Positions 18,337 to 26,482 of a stretch of 64,000 nucleotides of DNA are shown here, piece after piece. A program made the position numbers and the translations under genes. The stretch spans positions 558,001 to 622,000 of the forward strand of contig NZ_CP011114.1 of the NCBI RefSeq assembly GCF_000993825.1, written 5' to 3'. The DNA is from Paenibacillus durus ATCC 35681. Lineage in GTDB: Bacteria > Bacillota > Bacilli > Paenibacillales > Paenibacillaceae. The first letter of the stretch is position 1. Each line of letters starts with the position of its first letter. The notes beneath the pieces were generated by a model that was given only the letters and a program-made list of their open reading frames with translations, ran no database searches and was not told the origin of the DNA.

Positions 18337-18912
18337 TTAGAAAAAGCTTTCAATTCGCGAAGCCAACCCGGCCGGAACCTCTGTCAGCTTCTTGGCGCCC
18401 GGACAGACGATCTTGCCTCTGCAGGTCATGCCCGATATGCGGAAGAACTCGTTCATAGCGGTGAGGCAGGACGAGCTTTGGCCCAGCAGCCGGTTGAACG
18501 GAAACGGCGTATTACACGCGGTCATCAGCAGGTACTGCTGGTTTTTGGACAGAGTCGGTCTCGGAGCAATGCCAGCGGCGCTGCGGTCCATCGCCTTGCT
18601 TGCCAGCCTGTCGAACATGAGCTTGACCTGGCCCGGCACATTGGCGTAATACGTAGGCGCGGACAGAATAACCAGGTCGCTGAAAGCCAGCTTTACCCAT
18701 AAATCGGCAAGCTCGCCGCTGGGAGGGCACACTCCGGTTGCCTTGCAATCCGGACATCCTTTGCAGGCGGATATGTCAATCTTATATAAATCGCAGATGT
18801 CTGTTTCCCAGCCCGCTTTTGCAGCCGCCTGTACGGCAATTTGCAGCATCTTCGCCGTCATTCCGTCCGGCCTGGGACCGCCTTTAATGGCCAGCAGCCG
18901 TTTCGTCGGCAT
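18337..18912 (-). CDS. Flavodoxin-family NAD(P)H-dependent FMN reductase
   Basis: A 191-residue flavodoxin-fold protein. The N-terminal phosphate loop GGPRPDGMTAKML binds FMN, CKGCPDCKATGVCP is a cysteine-rich loop typical of the iron-sulfur flavoprotein-like group, and SAPTYYANVPGQVKLMFDR is the flavin contact region. AAAGGAGG precedes the ATG. It overlaps the upstream TetR gene by 29 bases, indicating co-transcription. Confidence 0.86.
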   Translation of the reverse strand: MPTKRLLAIKGGPRPDGMTAKMLQIAVQAAAKAGWETDICDLYKIDISACKGCPDCKATGVCPPSGELADLWVKLAFSDLVILSAPTYYANVPGQVKLMFDRLASKAMDRSAAGIAPRPTLSKNQQYLLMTACNTPFPFNRLLGQSSSCLTAMNEFFRISGMTCRGKIVCPGAKKLTEVPAGLASRIESFF

Positions 18913-19555
18913 CTTGTACCTCCTTTGCGATCATACGCAGCAGCAGATTGCAGCCGTATTCCAGCAGCCCATTTGTTGTTGCGCCCATCGTTTCGGAGAT
19001 ATAGCTGCTTTTGCGATGCGCCACCATAATGAGCGAGGACAGACTGCTCCAATAGATCAGAATGGCTTCCTTGATCCGGGTGTCCGGGTTAACAGCCCCT
19101 TCCGCAATTCCCTGACGGATCATGCCTCCAAGTACGTCGTTAATTTCTTCCCCTACATTAAAAATGTCCCGCTTCACCTGCGGCAAATCCCGGCTGTCCA
19201 GCGGTTGGGTCTGGAAATCGACAATGCCGGCGTAAAGGTAGGGAGAGGACTCATAGAACGTAATCAGACTGTCGCATAGAGCTTGATATTTGGAAAAAAA
19301 GTCCGCCTTGTCATCCACATCATGCAGAATATGCTCCTTAAGCTGCATAAATCCTTTCAGTACGATCCGGCCATGAATCTCCTCCTTGCTTGGAAACTGA
19401 ATGTATACTGTGCGTTTGCTGTATTCGGCGCTCTTGGCGATATCATCCATCGTCGTCGCCGCAAAGCCTTTTTCCGCGAACAGCTTCTCCGCTGCAAGGA
19501 GAATGTTCTCCTGATGCAAGTTTGCGATAGTCTCTTTGCGCGTTGTACGGTCCAA
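18884..19555 (-). CDS. TetR/AcrR family regulator
   Basis: A 223-residue TetR protein. The N-terminal HTH is visible as ATTMDDIAKSAEYSKRTVYIQFPSKEEI (about residues 34-62) and the rest is a helical ligand-binding domain. The start is TTG with GGAGG 10 bases upstream. It is first in the operon with the flavodoxin and FMN-binding genes and likely autorepresses through a perfect palindrome 26 bases before its start. Confidence 0.88.
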   Translation of the reverse strand: MDRTTRKETIANLHQENILLAAEKLFAEKGFAATTMDDIAKSAEYSKRTVYIQFPSKEEIHGRIVLKGFMQLKEHILHDVDDKADFFSKYQALCDSLITFYESSPYLYAGIVDFQTQPLDSRDLPQVKRDIFNVGEEINDVLGGMIRQGIAEGAVNPDTRIKEAILIYWSSLSSLIMVAHRKSSYISETMGATTNGLLEYGCNLLLRMIAKEVQDADETAAGH

Positions 19556-19580
19556 CAGTATTAAACCTCCAGTTCTAAAA

Positions 19581-19597
19581 GTAAACTATTAGTTTAC
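19581..19597. promoter_or_regulatory. Probable TetR operator
   Basis: GTAAACTA-T-TAGTTTAC is a perfect 17-bp palindrome just upstream of the tetR start. Palindromes of this length are usual TetR sites. Confidence 0.75.
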
Positions 19598-19758
19598 CTG
19601 GATGATATCATCTTTTTTTCAAGGTGTAAATCCATTCTTTCACATTTAATTTTCGTTTTACATTTCACATCGTTTTCAATTTACATTTCACCTCTGTTTT
19701 GACAGGAGTGGGTAGAGGGAGCTGCCCTTATGGTGGGGCACGAAAGATGTAGTTATCC

Positions 19759-19950
19759 GACGAACGGGAATTGCTCCGCCTTATTTCTTGTTTTACAGCT
19801 GTTTTGAGAGATTAACGGGAATTTCTCCGTCTTATTTACTCTAATTTCACTTCTTTGGGCCAAAACGCCAAAATTAGCTGGAGAAATTCCGCTTTATCGG
19901 ATGGGCAGGTGCTGTTAGGGGAGAATTAGCGGGAGATTTTCCGGTTCATG
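19759..19950. repeat. Cluster of four ~28-bp intergenic repeats
   Basis: Within a 500-bp gene-free stretch, a unit of the form RAACGGGAATTTCTCCGTCTTA occurs at about 19759, 19811 and 19923, and inverted at about 19874. The same family recurs at 38021-38164. No ORF with a ribosome site is seen in 19600-20085. Function unknown. Confidence 0.6.
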
Positions 19951-20103
19951 GGGGAAGGGTGAGTGTCTGAACAGTGAAAGAGATAGTCCGAAAGCGAAGG
20001 AATGGGCAAGCAGGCTATTCGCAGGAAATCAGGCCGTACCGCCGAATGTAGTAAACGGAATACTTTGGAAAAAGAGCCGAATTATTAAAGGGGGTTCAAG
20101 AGG

Positions 20104-20685
20104 GTGAATACGAGCCTATACATGATTAGACATGCCGTTTCTCCGTATGTTCACGGACAGGAACGAAACCGCGGGTTATCGGAACAAGGAGCTGCCGATG
20201 CGCGAAGAGTAAAGGAGATTTTGAAAAACGAGGAGATTGCACATTTTGTATCCAGTCCCTACGCGCGGGCGATTGCTACCATGCAGCCTTTAGCGGAAGA
20301 GGCTGGGAAAGAGATTATTTTATATGAAGGGCTGAGAGAAAGAGCGTTTTTGAACAGGGAATATGGGGATGATGAGTTGCTTGCTGCGATCCGCCGTTCT
20401 TTTGAAGACGAAGGTTATAAACTGGAAGGGGGAGAAAGCAACAATGAAGCCGAGGAACGCGCCGTGCCGATTATTAAGCGACTGCTGCGGGAATATGCGG
20501 GGAGCAAAATAGCAATTGGAACCCACGGCAATATCATGGCGATCATTATGAACTATTACGATAAGTCGTACGGATTCGATTTTCTGATGTCGACGACCAA
20601 GCCGGATATTTATAAGCTGGAGTTTGCGGGGAAGAAGCTGGTGAGGGTGCAGCGGTTATGGGGACCGGAGTCTGGGACCGTGTAA
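20104..20685 (+). CDS. Histidine phosphatase family protein
   Basis: A 193-residue phosphoglycerate-mutase-like phosphatase. YMIRHAVSPY carries the RH catalytic motif (histidine near residue 10), SSPYARAIATMQPL the second arginine, and GTHGNIMAIIM the second histidine. The start is GTG with AAAGGGGG upstream. Such proteins dephosphorylate small metabolites; substrate unknown. Confidence 0.88.
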   Translation: MNTSLYMIRHAVSPYVHGQERNRGLSEQGAADARRVKEILKNEEIAHFVSSPYARAIATMQPLAEEAGKEIILYEGLRERAFLNREYGDDELLAAIRRSFEDEGYKLEGGESNNEAEERAVPIIKRLLREYAGSKIAIGTHGNIMAIIMNYYDKSYGFDFLMSTTKPDIYKLEFAGKKLVRVQRLWGPESGTV

Positions 20686-20745
20686 AAGCCGCCCCATCAG
20701 GGACGGCGTTCGGCAGCACTTCTTTTTCGAGAAAAAAATCCGGAT

Positions 20746-21174
20746 CTATGCGTTTAGACGCTTATGGTTCTGATGCGCCAGCGTGAGCAGCGCGACGTAG
20801 ATCGGCTGGACGTTGAATTTTTTGCCGAACTCGAATCTGTACGAGCCGACTTGCGGGTTGTTGGTCTTAAAATACGGCGATTGAATATAGTGGATGGTGA
20901 TTTCACTGTCATCGAAGCCGGTGCCGCCCGTTTCCATCGTAACTTCATACAGCGATTCGAGGGAGATGGAAGCAACCCGGGTCTTTTTGCCGGTTACGCC
21001 CTGGTGGTCGATAAAAATCAGCCGTTCGTCCGTAATGATAAACGTATCCCGCACGAGGCGGAATCCCATCTGGATCTTCTCATCCGGCATCAGGTACATT
21101 CCGTACTGGCTGTTCAGCTCGGGAATGGAAACCTCGGAATAATTGCCCAGCAGTCCGCTAAATAGATTCGCCAT
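20746..21174 (-). CDS. Bacterial PH-domain protein (YvbH-like)
   Basis: A 142-residue cytosolic protein of the bPH type. Conserved features are the start MANLFSGLLGNYSE, the ITDERLIFIDHQGVTGKKT strand pair, and the C-terminal helix. Function of this family is unknown. CAGGAGG precedes the ATG. It is monocistronic, convergent with the phosphatase gene. Confidence 0.75.
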   Translation of the reverse strand: MANLFSGLLGNYSEVSIPELNSQYGMYLMPDEKIQMGFRLVRDTFIITDERLIFIDHQGVTGKKTRVASISLESLYEVTMETGGTGFDDSEITIHYIQSPYFKTNNPQVGSYRFEFGKKFNVQPIYVALLTLAHQNHKRLNA

Positions 21175-21278
21175 TTCAAATTCCTCCTGAGATTGTAATT
21201 CTACATTATTCTACATTCAAGGTGATTTTTCCTTTATGCTGCTGGCAAATTCTATATTTGAGATGGAGGTAATACGAT

Positions 21279-21482
21279 ATGAACCGAGAGGAATTTATCA
21301 TTTTTACGGCGCTGACGAGTTATTTGAAAGAACTGGATCTTAATCCGGCGGAGTATCTGAGTAAGCAGGAGCTGCTGAAATATACCGAAATCGGCAAGGA
21401 TTATCTAGGCATAGATACAGCGGAGTTTCGGACAGCATTAAAAGAGATCATATTGGAGATGGCCGCGAGGCATTTAAAATAA
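21279..21482 (+). CDS. Small conserved-looking protein of unknown function
   Basis: A 67-residue, mainly helical, soluble protein with a good ATGGAGG site 11 bases before the ATG. No family is recognised. Codon use matches the neighbourhood, so translation is likely. Confidence 0.6.
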   Translation: MNREEFIIFTALTSYLKELDLNPAEYLSKQELLKYTEIGKDYLGIDTAEFRTALKEIILEMAARHLK

Positions 21483-21628
21483 GCGGCGGGTGCCGATAGC
21501 GGATATATGCCATTAGGTATCCCGAGGTTTGGCAGGCGCCCCCAGTGCTGCAACCTTTCCGTATGTGCGCCGTCAGTTAAGGATAGAAATAGATTCAAGA
21601 CTGTCCAATCAGCAGGGAGATGACACAT

Positions 21629-22333
21629 ATGAACAAGCACATAAAAATGATGACGGCAGGCGTTATGCTCACGGGAATGCTGGGTCTTGCCGCATGCAGT
21701 TCCGGAGGCGGAGAAGCATCCCCGTCGCCATCGGCGACTGCCTCACCGTCTGTACCGCCTTCTGCTGCCGCATCGTCAGCCCCGGCGACTTCCGCGGCTT
21801 CTCCGGCGGCCAGTGATGCTGCCCCATCGGGCAGTCCGGGCGTTTCCGCCGCGCCTTCGGCCGCTGCATCGCCTGCCCCCGGCGGCGGCATGGAGCAAAA
21901 TACGGCCGCGCAGCTCAAAGAGCTGCTTGAGCTTGCCAAGCAGGGCAAAGCGCCGGGCATCCCGTTCGCCGCGCACACCGGGCTGATCGACGATGTGAAG
22001 CAGGCCTGGGGCGAGCCGGACAAGGAAGAGGGGGCGGGCAAAGGCATCTACGCCACCTACAGCACCAAGCATGCGGTGATCGGATTCAACAAGGGCAGCC
22101 TGATTTTTGATGTCCGGTCCAGCGCCGCCGATCTGCAGCAGCTGACGCTGAAGCAGATTGAGGACACGCTTGGCAAGCCGAATGACGTAAAGACCAGCGG
22201 GAACGACAGCATCTACATTTACAATGCGAGCGCGCAGTATCAGTTGAAATTCGTGATTCCGAAGTCTACCGGTAAAGTCGATCATATTTCGGTCTTCTCC
22301 GAGCAGGATTCCATCAATAATATGGCCGGGTAG
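21629..22333 (+). CDS. YjgB-family (DUF4309) lipoprotein
   Basis: A 234-residue lipoprotein. The signal peptide ends with the lipobox LAAC (Cys near residue 23), followed by a 60-residue Ser/Pro/Ala-rich spacer and a C-terminal DUF4309 domain with IPFAAHTGLIDDVKQAWGEP and STGKVDHISVFS. The start is the second ATG, 8 bases after AGGGAGA. It would be anchored outside the membrane; function unknown. A terminator follows. Confidence 0.85.
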   Translation: MNKHIKMMTAGVMLTGMLGLAACSSGGGEASPSPSATASPSVPPSAAASSAPATSAASPAASDAAPSGSPGVSAAPSAAASPAPGGGMEQNTAAQLKELLELAKQGKAPGIPFAAHTGLIDDVKQAWGEPDKEEGAGKGIYATYSTKHAVIGFNKGSLIFDVRSSAADLQQLTLKQIEDTLGKPNDVKTSGNDSIYIYNASAQYQLKFVIPKSTGKVDHISVFSEQDSINNMAG

Positions 22334-22371
22334 TAAACAGAACGGTAAGGCCGCAGGTTCAGGTACTTAAG

Positions 22372-22409
22372 AGCAGTCAGGAGGGATTTCCCGCCTGGCT
22401 GCTTTTTTT
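22372..22409 (+). terminator. Terminator after the YjgB-like gene
   Basis: AGCAGTCAGG pairs with CCTGGCTGCT and is followed by TTTTTTT. Confidence 0.88.
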
Positions 22410-22473
22410 CGGGGGATGACAATCGCCTCTTATCCGAGTTGAAACGCAGCACCGTGGTACAATTTTTTTGTTG

Positions 22474-22519
22474 TTGACAATAACGGATTCACGCTGTATA
22501 TTTATCTTAAATCAAAGAC
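22474..22519 (+). promoter_or_regulatory. Promoter and putative MarR operator of the marR-pirin-doxX cluster
   Basis: TTGACA (22474) and TATATT (22497) are spaced by 17 bp. ATCTTAAATCAAAGAC directly after the -10 resembles the perfect palindrome upstream of doxX, so it is a good operator candidate over the transcription start. Confidence 0.7.
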
Positions 22520-22583
22520 ACTTTGAGTAGAGATATTCTACATGAAGATATTTAAGTCAAAGATATATATGGGAGGTGAGTCA

Positions 22584-23033
22584 ATGCCCATTCAATTAGA
22601 CGATGCTCAAGCGACTTCTCTTAAGCTGCTTGTCGTTCTTTCCAAGGCGAACAAAGCGATTACGGATCAGGCTGTAAAGGATGTGAGGGGATACGGATTG
22701 TCACCTTCCGAATTTATGATTCTTGAGGTTTTGTACGCGAAGGGGAAAATTCCGATGCACCAAATTGGAGAGAAGATATTAATTACAAGCGGCAGCATAA
22801 CCTACAATATCGACAAGCTGGAGAAGAAAAATCTGTTAAGACGTGTGCCATCCAACGAAGACCGGAGAGTGATCTATGCTGAAATTACCGAGGCTGGAAA
22901 TGAATTATTTAACCGGATTTTTCCCGAACATGCCGCTAAAATCCACTCATTAATGAAGGCTGTATCCCCAGATGAGCAGCAAGAAGCGATTGTACTGCTT
23001 AAGAAATTAGGGAAACGGGCGAAAGAGAGTTAA
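22584..23033 (+). CDS. MarR family transcriptional regulator
   Basis: A 149-residue MarR protein. The winged helix spans about residues 45-105 (LYAKGKIPMHQIGEKILITSGSITYNIDKLEKK) and the wing is NEDRRVIYAEIT. It resembles the MhqR group, which responds to quinones and controls pirin- and DoxX-like genes. The start is chosen at 22584 because GGGAGGTGAG precedes it. It leads a cluster with pirin and DoxX genes. Confidence 0.87.
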   Translation: MPIQLDDAQATSLKLLVVLSKANKAITDQAVKDVRGYGLSPSEFMILEVLYAKGKIPMHQIGEKILITSGSITYNIDKLEKKNLLRRVPSNEDRRVIYAEITEAGNELFNRIFPEHAAKIHSLMKAVSPDEQQEAIVLLKKLGKRAKES

Positions 23034-23080
23034 CCGGTAGCTGCTAAAGTTTAAAAATCCAATTAGGGAGGTTGTTCATT

Positions 23081-23857
23081 ATGCAAACCAGAGTCTATAC
23101 ACCCGCTACGCAGGGAAGAGGAGAATTTGACGGCGGGAAAATTAAGGAACAAAAACCGATTGGCTTCTCGGGCGAAGGGTCGGTTATCAAACGGGTAGGC
23201 CCCTTATTTTATTGGGCATGGGCCACTTCAAGCACCGAAGCCGGGATCGGTCTGCACCCCCATCAAGGCTTTGAAATTTTGACTTATGTGGTTGAAGGCA
23301 ATGCCTTTCACGGGGATACCTTGGGTACTGACAGTACAGTCGGCGCAGGCGGGGCGCAGGTCATGCAGACAGGTTCGGGCGTAAGTCATCAAGAACGGCT
23401 GAGCGCGGATTCGGAGCTTTTTCAAATCTGGTTTGAGCCGGAATTGACGGAAGCGATTCGGAGAAAGCCGACTTACCGGCAGTATGCGCATGAAGATTTT
23501 CCACAGGAAACGACAGCCGGATATACCGTAAAGACGGTCATTGGTCCTGGTGCTCCCGTTCAATTAGTCACAGACAGCGAAATGTGGGATGTTGAAGTAA
23601 GCGGCGGTGCAAGATATGTGCAAAAAGTGCCTGCCGGTTATACTTTAACGGCTTTAGCCATTCGCGGGGAAGGAGCATTGGCAGAGCCAGGAGCATCGGA
23701 GGAGCCCGTACCTTTCCGGCACAAAGATTTCATCATCAAAGCCGTGGAAGCCGATACGGAGCTGGAAATTACGAACTCGTCGGATCAAGACGCGCTGCGC
23801 CTGATTATCATCAAGGTTCCCGCAAAAGTGAGTTATCCGCTTTACCCTAAAAGATAA
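23081..23857 (+). CDS. Pirin family protein (quercetin-dioxygenase-like cupin)
   Basis: A 258-residue bicupin. HPHQGFEILTYVVEG and HEERL-like SHQERLS provide the metal-binding histidines and glutamate of pirins. Some pirins degrade quercetin; many respond to redox-active quinones. AGGGAGG precedes the ATG. It lies 47 bp after marR. Confidence 0.86.
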   Translation: MQTRVYTPATQGRGEFDGGKIKEQKPIGFSGEGSVIKRVGPLFYWAWATSSTEAGIGLHPHQGFEILTYVVEGNAFHGDTLGTDSTVGAGGAQVMQTGSGVSHQERLSADSELFQIWFEPELTEAIRRKPTYRQYAHEDFPQETTAGYTVKTVIGPGAPVQLVTDSEMWDVEVSGGARYVQKVPAGYTLTALAIRGEGALAEPGASEEPVPFRHKDFIIKAVEADTELEITNSSDQDALRLIIIKVPAKVSYPLYPKR

Positions 23858-23882
23858 GTGAATCCATCGATTTTTGTAAAAT

Positions 23883-23898
23883 ATCTTTAAATAAAGAT
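23883..23898. promoter_or_regulatory. Putative MarR operator upstream of doxX
   Basis: ATCTTTA-AA-TAAAGAT is a perfect palindrome 33 bp before the doxX start. It matches the imperfect copies at 22504 and near 22546. Confidence 0.65.
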
Positions 23899-23930
23899 TA
23901 TTAAATCCAAAACAATAGGAGATGACTTAG

Positions 23931-24332
23931 ATGTTAGCATTGGGATTACTGGTTGTTCGTTTGGTAGTGGGGCTGTTGTTCATCGGGCATGGCGCTCAAA
24001 AGCTGTTTGGCTGGTTCGGCGGTTATGGCCCGAAAGGAACCGGAGGCTGGATGGATTCGATCGGCATTAAGCCGGGCGTATTCATGGCTGTGCTGGCGGG
24101 GCTGCTGGAGCTGATCGGAGGCGCTCTGCTTGCTGTCGGACTGTTTACTCCACTTGCCGCCTTGTTCATTACGCTGACTATGCTCGGCGCCATCGTTAAA
24201 GTGCATGGCAAGAATGGACTGTGGGTAACCGCTAACGGCTATGAATATAACGCAGTCTTGATTGCGGTAGCTGTCCTTGTGGCTTTATCTGGTGCGGGTG
24301 AATATTCGCTGGATGCGCTGTTGAATCTTTAA
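23931..24332 (+). CDS. DoxX family membrane protein
   Basis: A 133-residue protein with four hydrophobic helices and the DoxX signature near the N-terminus (FIGHGAQKLFGWFGGYG). Family members are associated with thiol/quinone stress. AGGAGATG precedes the ATG. The matching palindrome upstream places it in the same regulon as the MarR gene. Confidence 0.88.
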   Translation: MLALGLLVVRLVVGLLFIGHGAQKLFGWFGGYGPKGTGGWMDSIGIKPGVFMAVLAGLLELIGGALLAVGLFTPLAALFITLTMLGAIVKVHGKNGLWVTANGYEYNAVLIAVAVLVALSGAGEYSLDALLNL

Positions 24333-24341
24333 TTGAGAGAC

Positions 24342-24858
24342 CTGTTGATTAACTAAATTATGTAACTTCAAAAGCTCCGTGAGGATTATATAAATGAACA
24401 TATTGCTGAATCCTTATCGTCCATTCAACCGGTAGCCTGTTCAAAGTGAATAAGCGTGAAAAACGGACAAAAGAAAGACACACCATCCGAGGCACCCTTG
24501 AATGTGTAGAGTCAAACAGCCATTTGAGCAAAACATAGACGATCAAATCCGAAAAGAGTTGGCCATACACGGCATTTTGGGTAGTACCAAACAAGAAGGG
24601 ATGTTCAAATGTTGCATAATCCAGCGAAAGAAGACCTCGATTTGTAATAGATGATACACTGTAAACTTACGAGCATCGTCTTCGTACTTGGCAAGCCTAA
24701 CCACAGATTGAACTTCTTCTGAAGTCAGCATGGATTGAAGGATGGACAGGTTTATGGTAGATTTTTTCATGGAGTCGCCACCTTTCGGTTGTTTGTAGGG
24801 GTACAAACATTTTACCGAGTTGGCGACTTTTTTCTACCATTTAGTGGTTAATCAACAG
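24342..24858. mobile_element. Internally deleted IS4-type element (MITE-like)
   Basis: Terminal inverted repeats CTGTTGATTAAC (left) and GTTAATCAACAG (right) bound 517 bp. On the minus strand a frame beginning MKKSTINLSILQSMLT (start 24770, GGGGGCGAC-type site weak) gives the transposase N-terminus, then jumps directly to IEVFFRWIMQHLNI, the C-terminal segment containing the catalytic Glu of DDE enzymes. The central DD region is missing. It cannot encode an active transposase but could be moved in trans. Confidence 0.75.
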
Positions 24859-25281
24859 ACGTGTAAAAAAGGCATTGCTTAAGATTACCCCATCAATACG
24901 GCAAGTATTGCATTAGTCGTGCAATCAACAGAGACATACATGTATGAACATACGCTTGCGAATATCCCCTTTCCCCATCTTGACCTAAACTAACTAGGTA
25001 TTTTCGAAAGGAGAATCTGGAAAGCTATCACCTTGGTCAATACTAATCCAACAAGTCCAATTGAAGGGTAAAATCGCATGGCTACCAACTTGAGAATTGT
25101 AGACCTTGGGCACTGTCTGCAGAGCAAAATGGGTTGCATTACAAAATTAAAATAATTCTCAGCCGGGGAACAGTTAGAGATATAATGAAATGAAAAGAGT
25201 TTCATTAATTGTGTGAGATCAGTTTGCTCGATATAATGAGGAAAATTAACTCCACAATACGCGGCAGGAGGAGCAAATATC
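24859..25281. other. Gene-free stretch
   Basis: No frame with a ribosome site, hairpin terminator or clear repeat is seen here, apart from the GGAGGAG site of the following Fic gene. Confidence 0.5.
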
Positions 25282-25992
25282 ATGAAGCCGAAATACCAAA
25301 TGACAGTGGAACAGAACATCTTTGTGGCCAAACGAAATATTATTGATTATATATGGAAGAGCGCCAAATTGGAGGGTTTTGCTGTAACGTATCCCGACAC
25401 GGAAGCCATCTTCAACGGATTAAGCGTTCCCGGCATCAAAGTAAACGAAATTGTCGGCGTAAACAATCTGAAACATGCTTGGCAGTTCATTTTGGACAAT
25501 CTCGATTATTCCATCGACCTGTCGTACATTTGCAAAATCAATCAACTGGTAGGTGGAGATAATCTGATTGTTCAGGCAGGCTATTTACGCAAAGTTCCCG
25601 TCTCTATCGGGGGTACAACTTGGCGACCTGATATGCCTGATGAATCGCAAATCAAAGAAGACTTATCTATCATTCATGCCATCGAGAGTCCCACGGAGCG
25701 AGCAATCACATTGATGCTCTATCTCATGCGAAAACAGATGTTTTTGGATGGCAACAAACGTACGGCCATGCTCTCCGCTAATCAGGTGATGATCTCTTCG
25801 GGTTGTGGCATCATTTCCATCCCGATTGAACATCAACGTGCCTTCACAGGTTTATTGGTGCAATATTACGAGTCCAATGATATGGAAACATTGAAAACGT
25901 TCATGTATGATTACTGTATTGATGGCATTCAGTTCGATCCTGTTCAGAAAACTGTTTCCCCTAAACCAGATAAAGAAGATATAGAACGCTAA
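25282..25992 (+). CDS. Fic/Doc family protein with altered catalytic motif
   Basis: A 236-residue Fic-fold protein. The core motif reads QMFLDGNKRTA at about residues 152-162, closest to the Doc form H-x-F-x-D-x-N-K-R-T but with Gln in place of the catalytic His. Fic proteins transfer AMP or phosphate to target hydroxyls using that His, so activity may be changed or lost. N-terminal helices include KLEGFAVTYPDTEAIFNG, a Fic-N-like region. GGAGGAG precedes the ATG. It sits between two remnants of the same IS4-like element, suggesting arrival with it. Confidence 0.78.
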   Translation: MKPKYQMTVEQNIFVAKRNIIDYIWKSAKLEGFAVTYPDTEAIFNGLSVPGIKVNEIVGVNNLKHAWQFILDNLDYSIDLSYICKINQLVGGDNLIVQAGYLRKVPVSIGGTTWRPDMPDESQIKEDLSIIHAIESPTERAITLMLYLMRKQMFLDGNKRTAMLSANQVMISSGCGIISIPIEHQRAFTGLLVQYYESNDMETLKTFMYDYCIDGIQFDPVQKTVSPKPDKEDIER

Positions 25993-26094
25993 GCCCCTTG
26001 AACCTTACGGAGAAGAGCCCATTCACTTTTTGTGGATACGACTCTTTTTCCTTTTTCATCTTAGATTAAGCGAGGGTTAAGTATCTACACAGAC

Positions 26095-26192
26095 CTGTTG
26101 ATTAACCAAATTATGTAACTTCAAAAGCCCCGTGAGGATTATATAAAGATGTTCAAATGTTGCTTAATTCAGCGAAAGAAGACCTCGATTTG
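26095..26192. mobile_element. Second, one-ended remnant of the IS4-like element
   Basis: CTGTTGATTAAC and the following 85 bp match the left end of the element at 24342, with the central part deleted; the match then runs to the segment coding for the transposase IEVFFR motif. No right terminal repeat is present. Confidence 0.7.
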
Positions 26193-26197
26193 CCAAC

Positions 26198-26338
26198 GAA
26201 GCTATAGGCGGCGCTCGGGAGGCAGAGCATCTGCGCGGCATTCTGGGTGAACTGTCCGTAGCGGATGTCCGCATCTACGCGGCTCCAATGTGGGCAGCCG
26301 AAATGAATACCGTTATGCAGTCAAAAGATGGCTCCTGA
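26198..26338 (+). pseudogene. 3' fragment of an NAD(P)H-dependent FMN reductase-like gene
   Basis: The frame reads EAIGGAREAEHLRGILGEL and continues to a stop at 26336. This resembles the C-terminal helix of flavin reductases (GGARAAEHLR type). The 5' part is replaced by the IS remnant, so this is a truncated relic. Confidence 0.5.
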
Positions 26339-26362
26339 ATTCGTCAGGAGTCATCTTTTTTT
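26322..26362 (+). terminator. Terminator of the truncated reductase gene
   Basis: AAAGATGGCTCCTGA pairs with TCAGGAGTCATCTTT around ATTCG, followed by a run of T. The hairpin survives although the gene before it is truncated. Confidence 0.85.
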
Positions 26363-26482
26363 TCGAGAAACTTACTTACGTCCTTTAAGTACGCCGTCAG
26401 GCGTTTCTTCTTAGCTGGAGTCCCCCGGATAGTGCCTGTTATAATAGCGGGAAGAGTTCCGGCAGGGAGTGGGAGGATCGGT

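Noticed and set aside
26001..26050. Possible hairpin AAGAG..CTCTT after the Fic gene
   Set aside because: Only five base pairs with a long loop; too weak to call.
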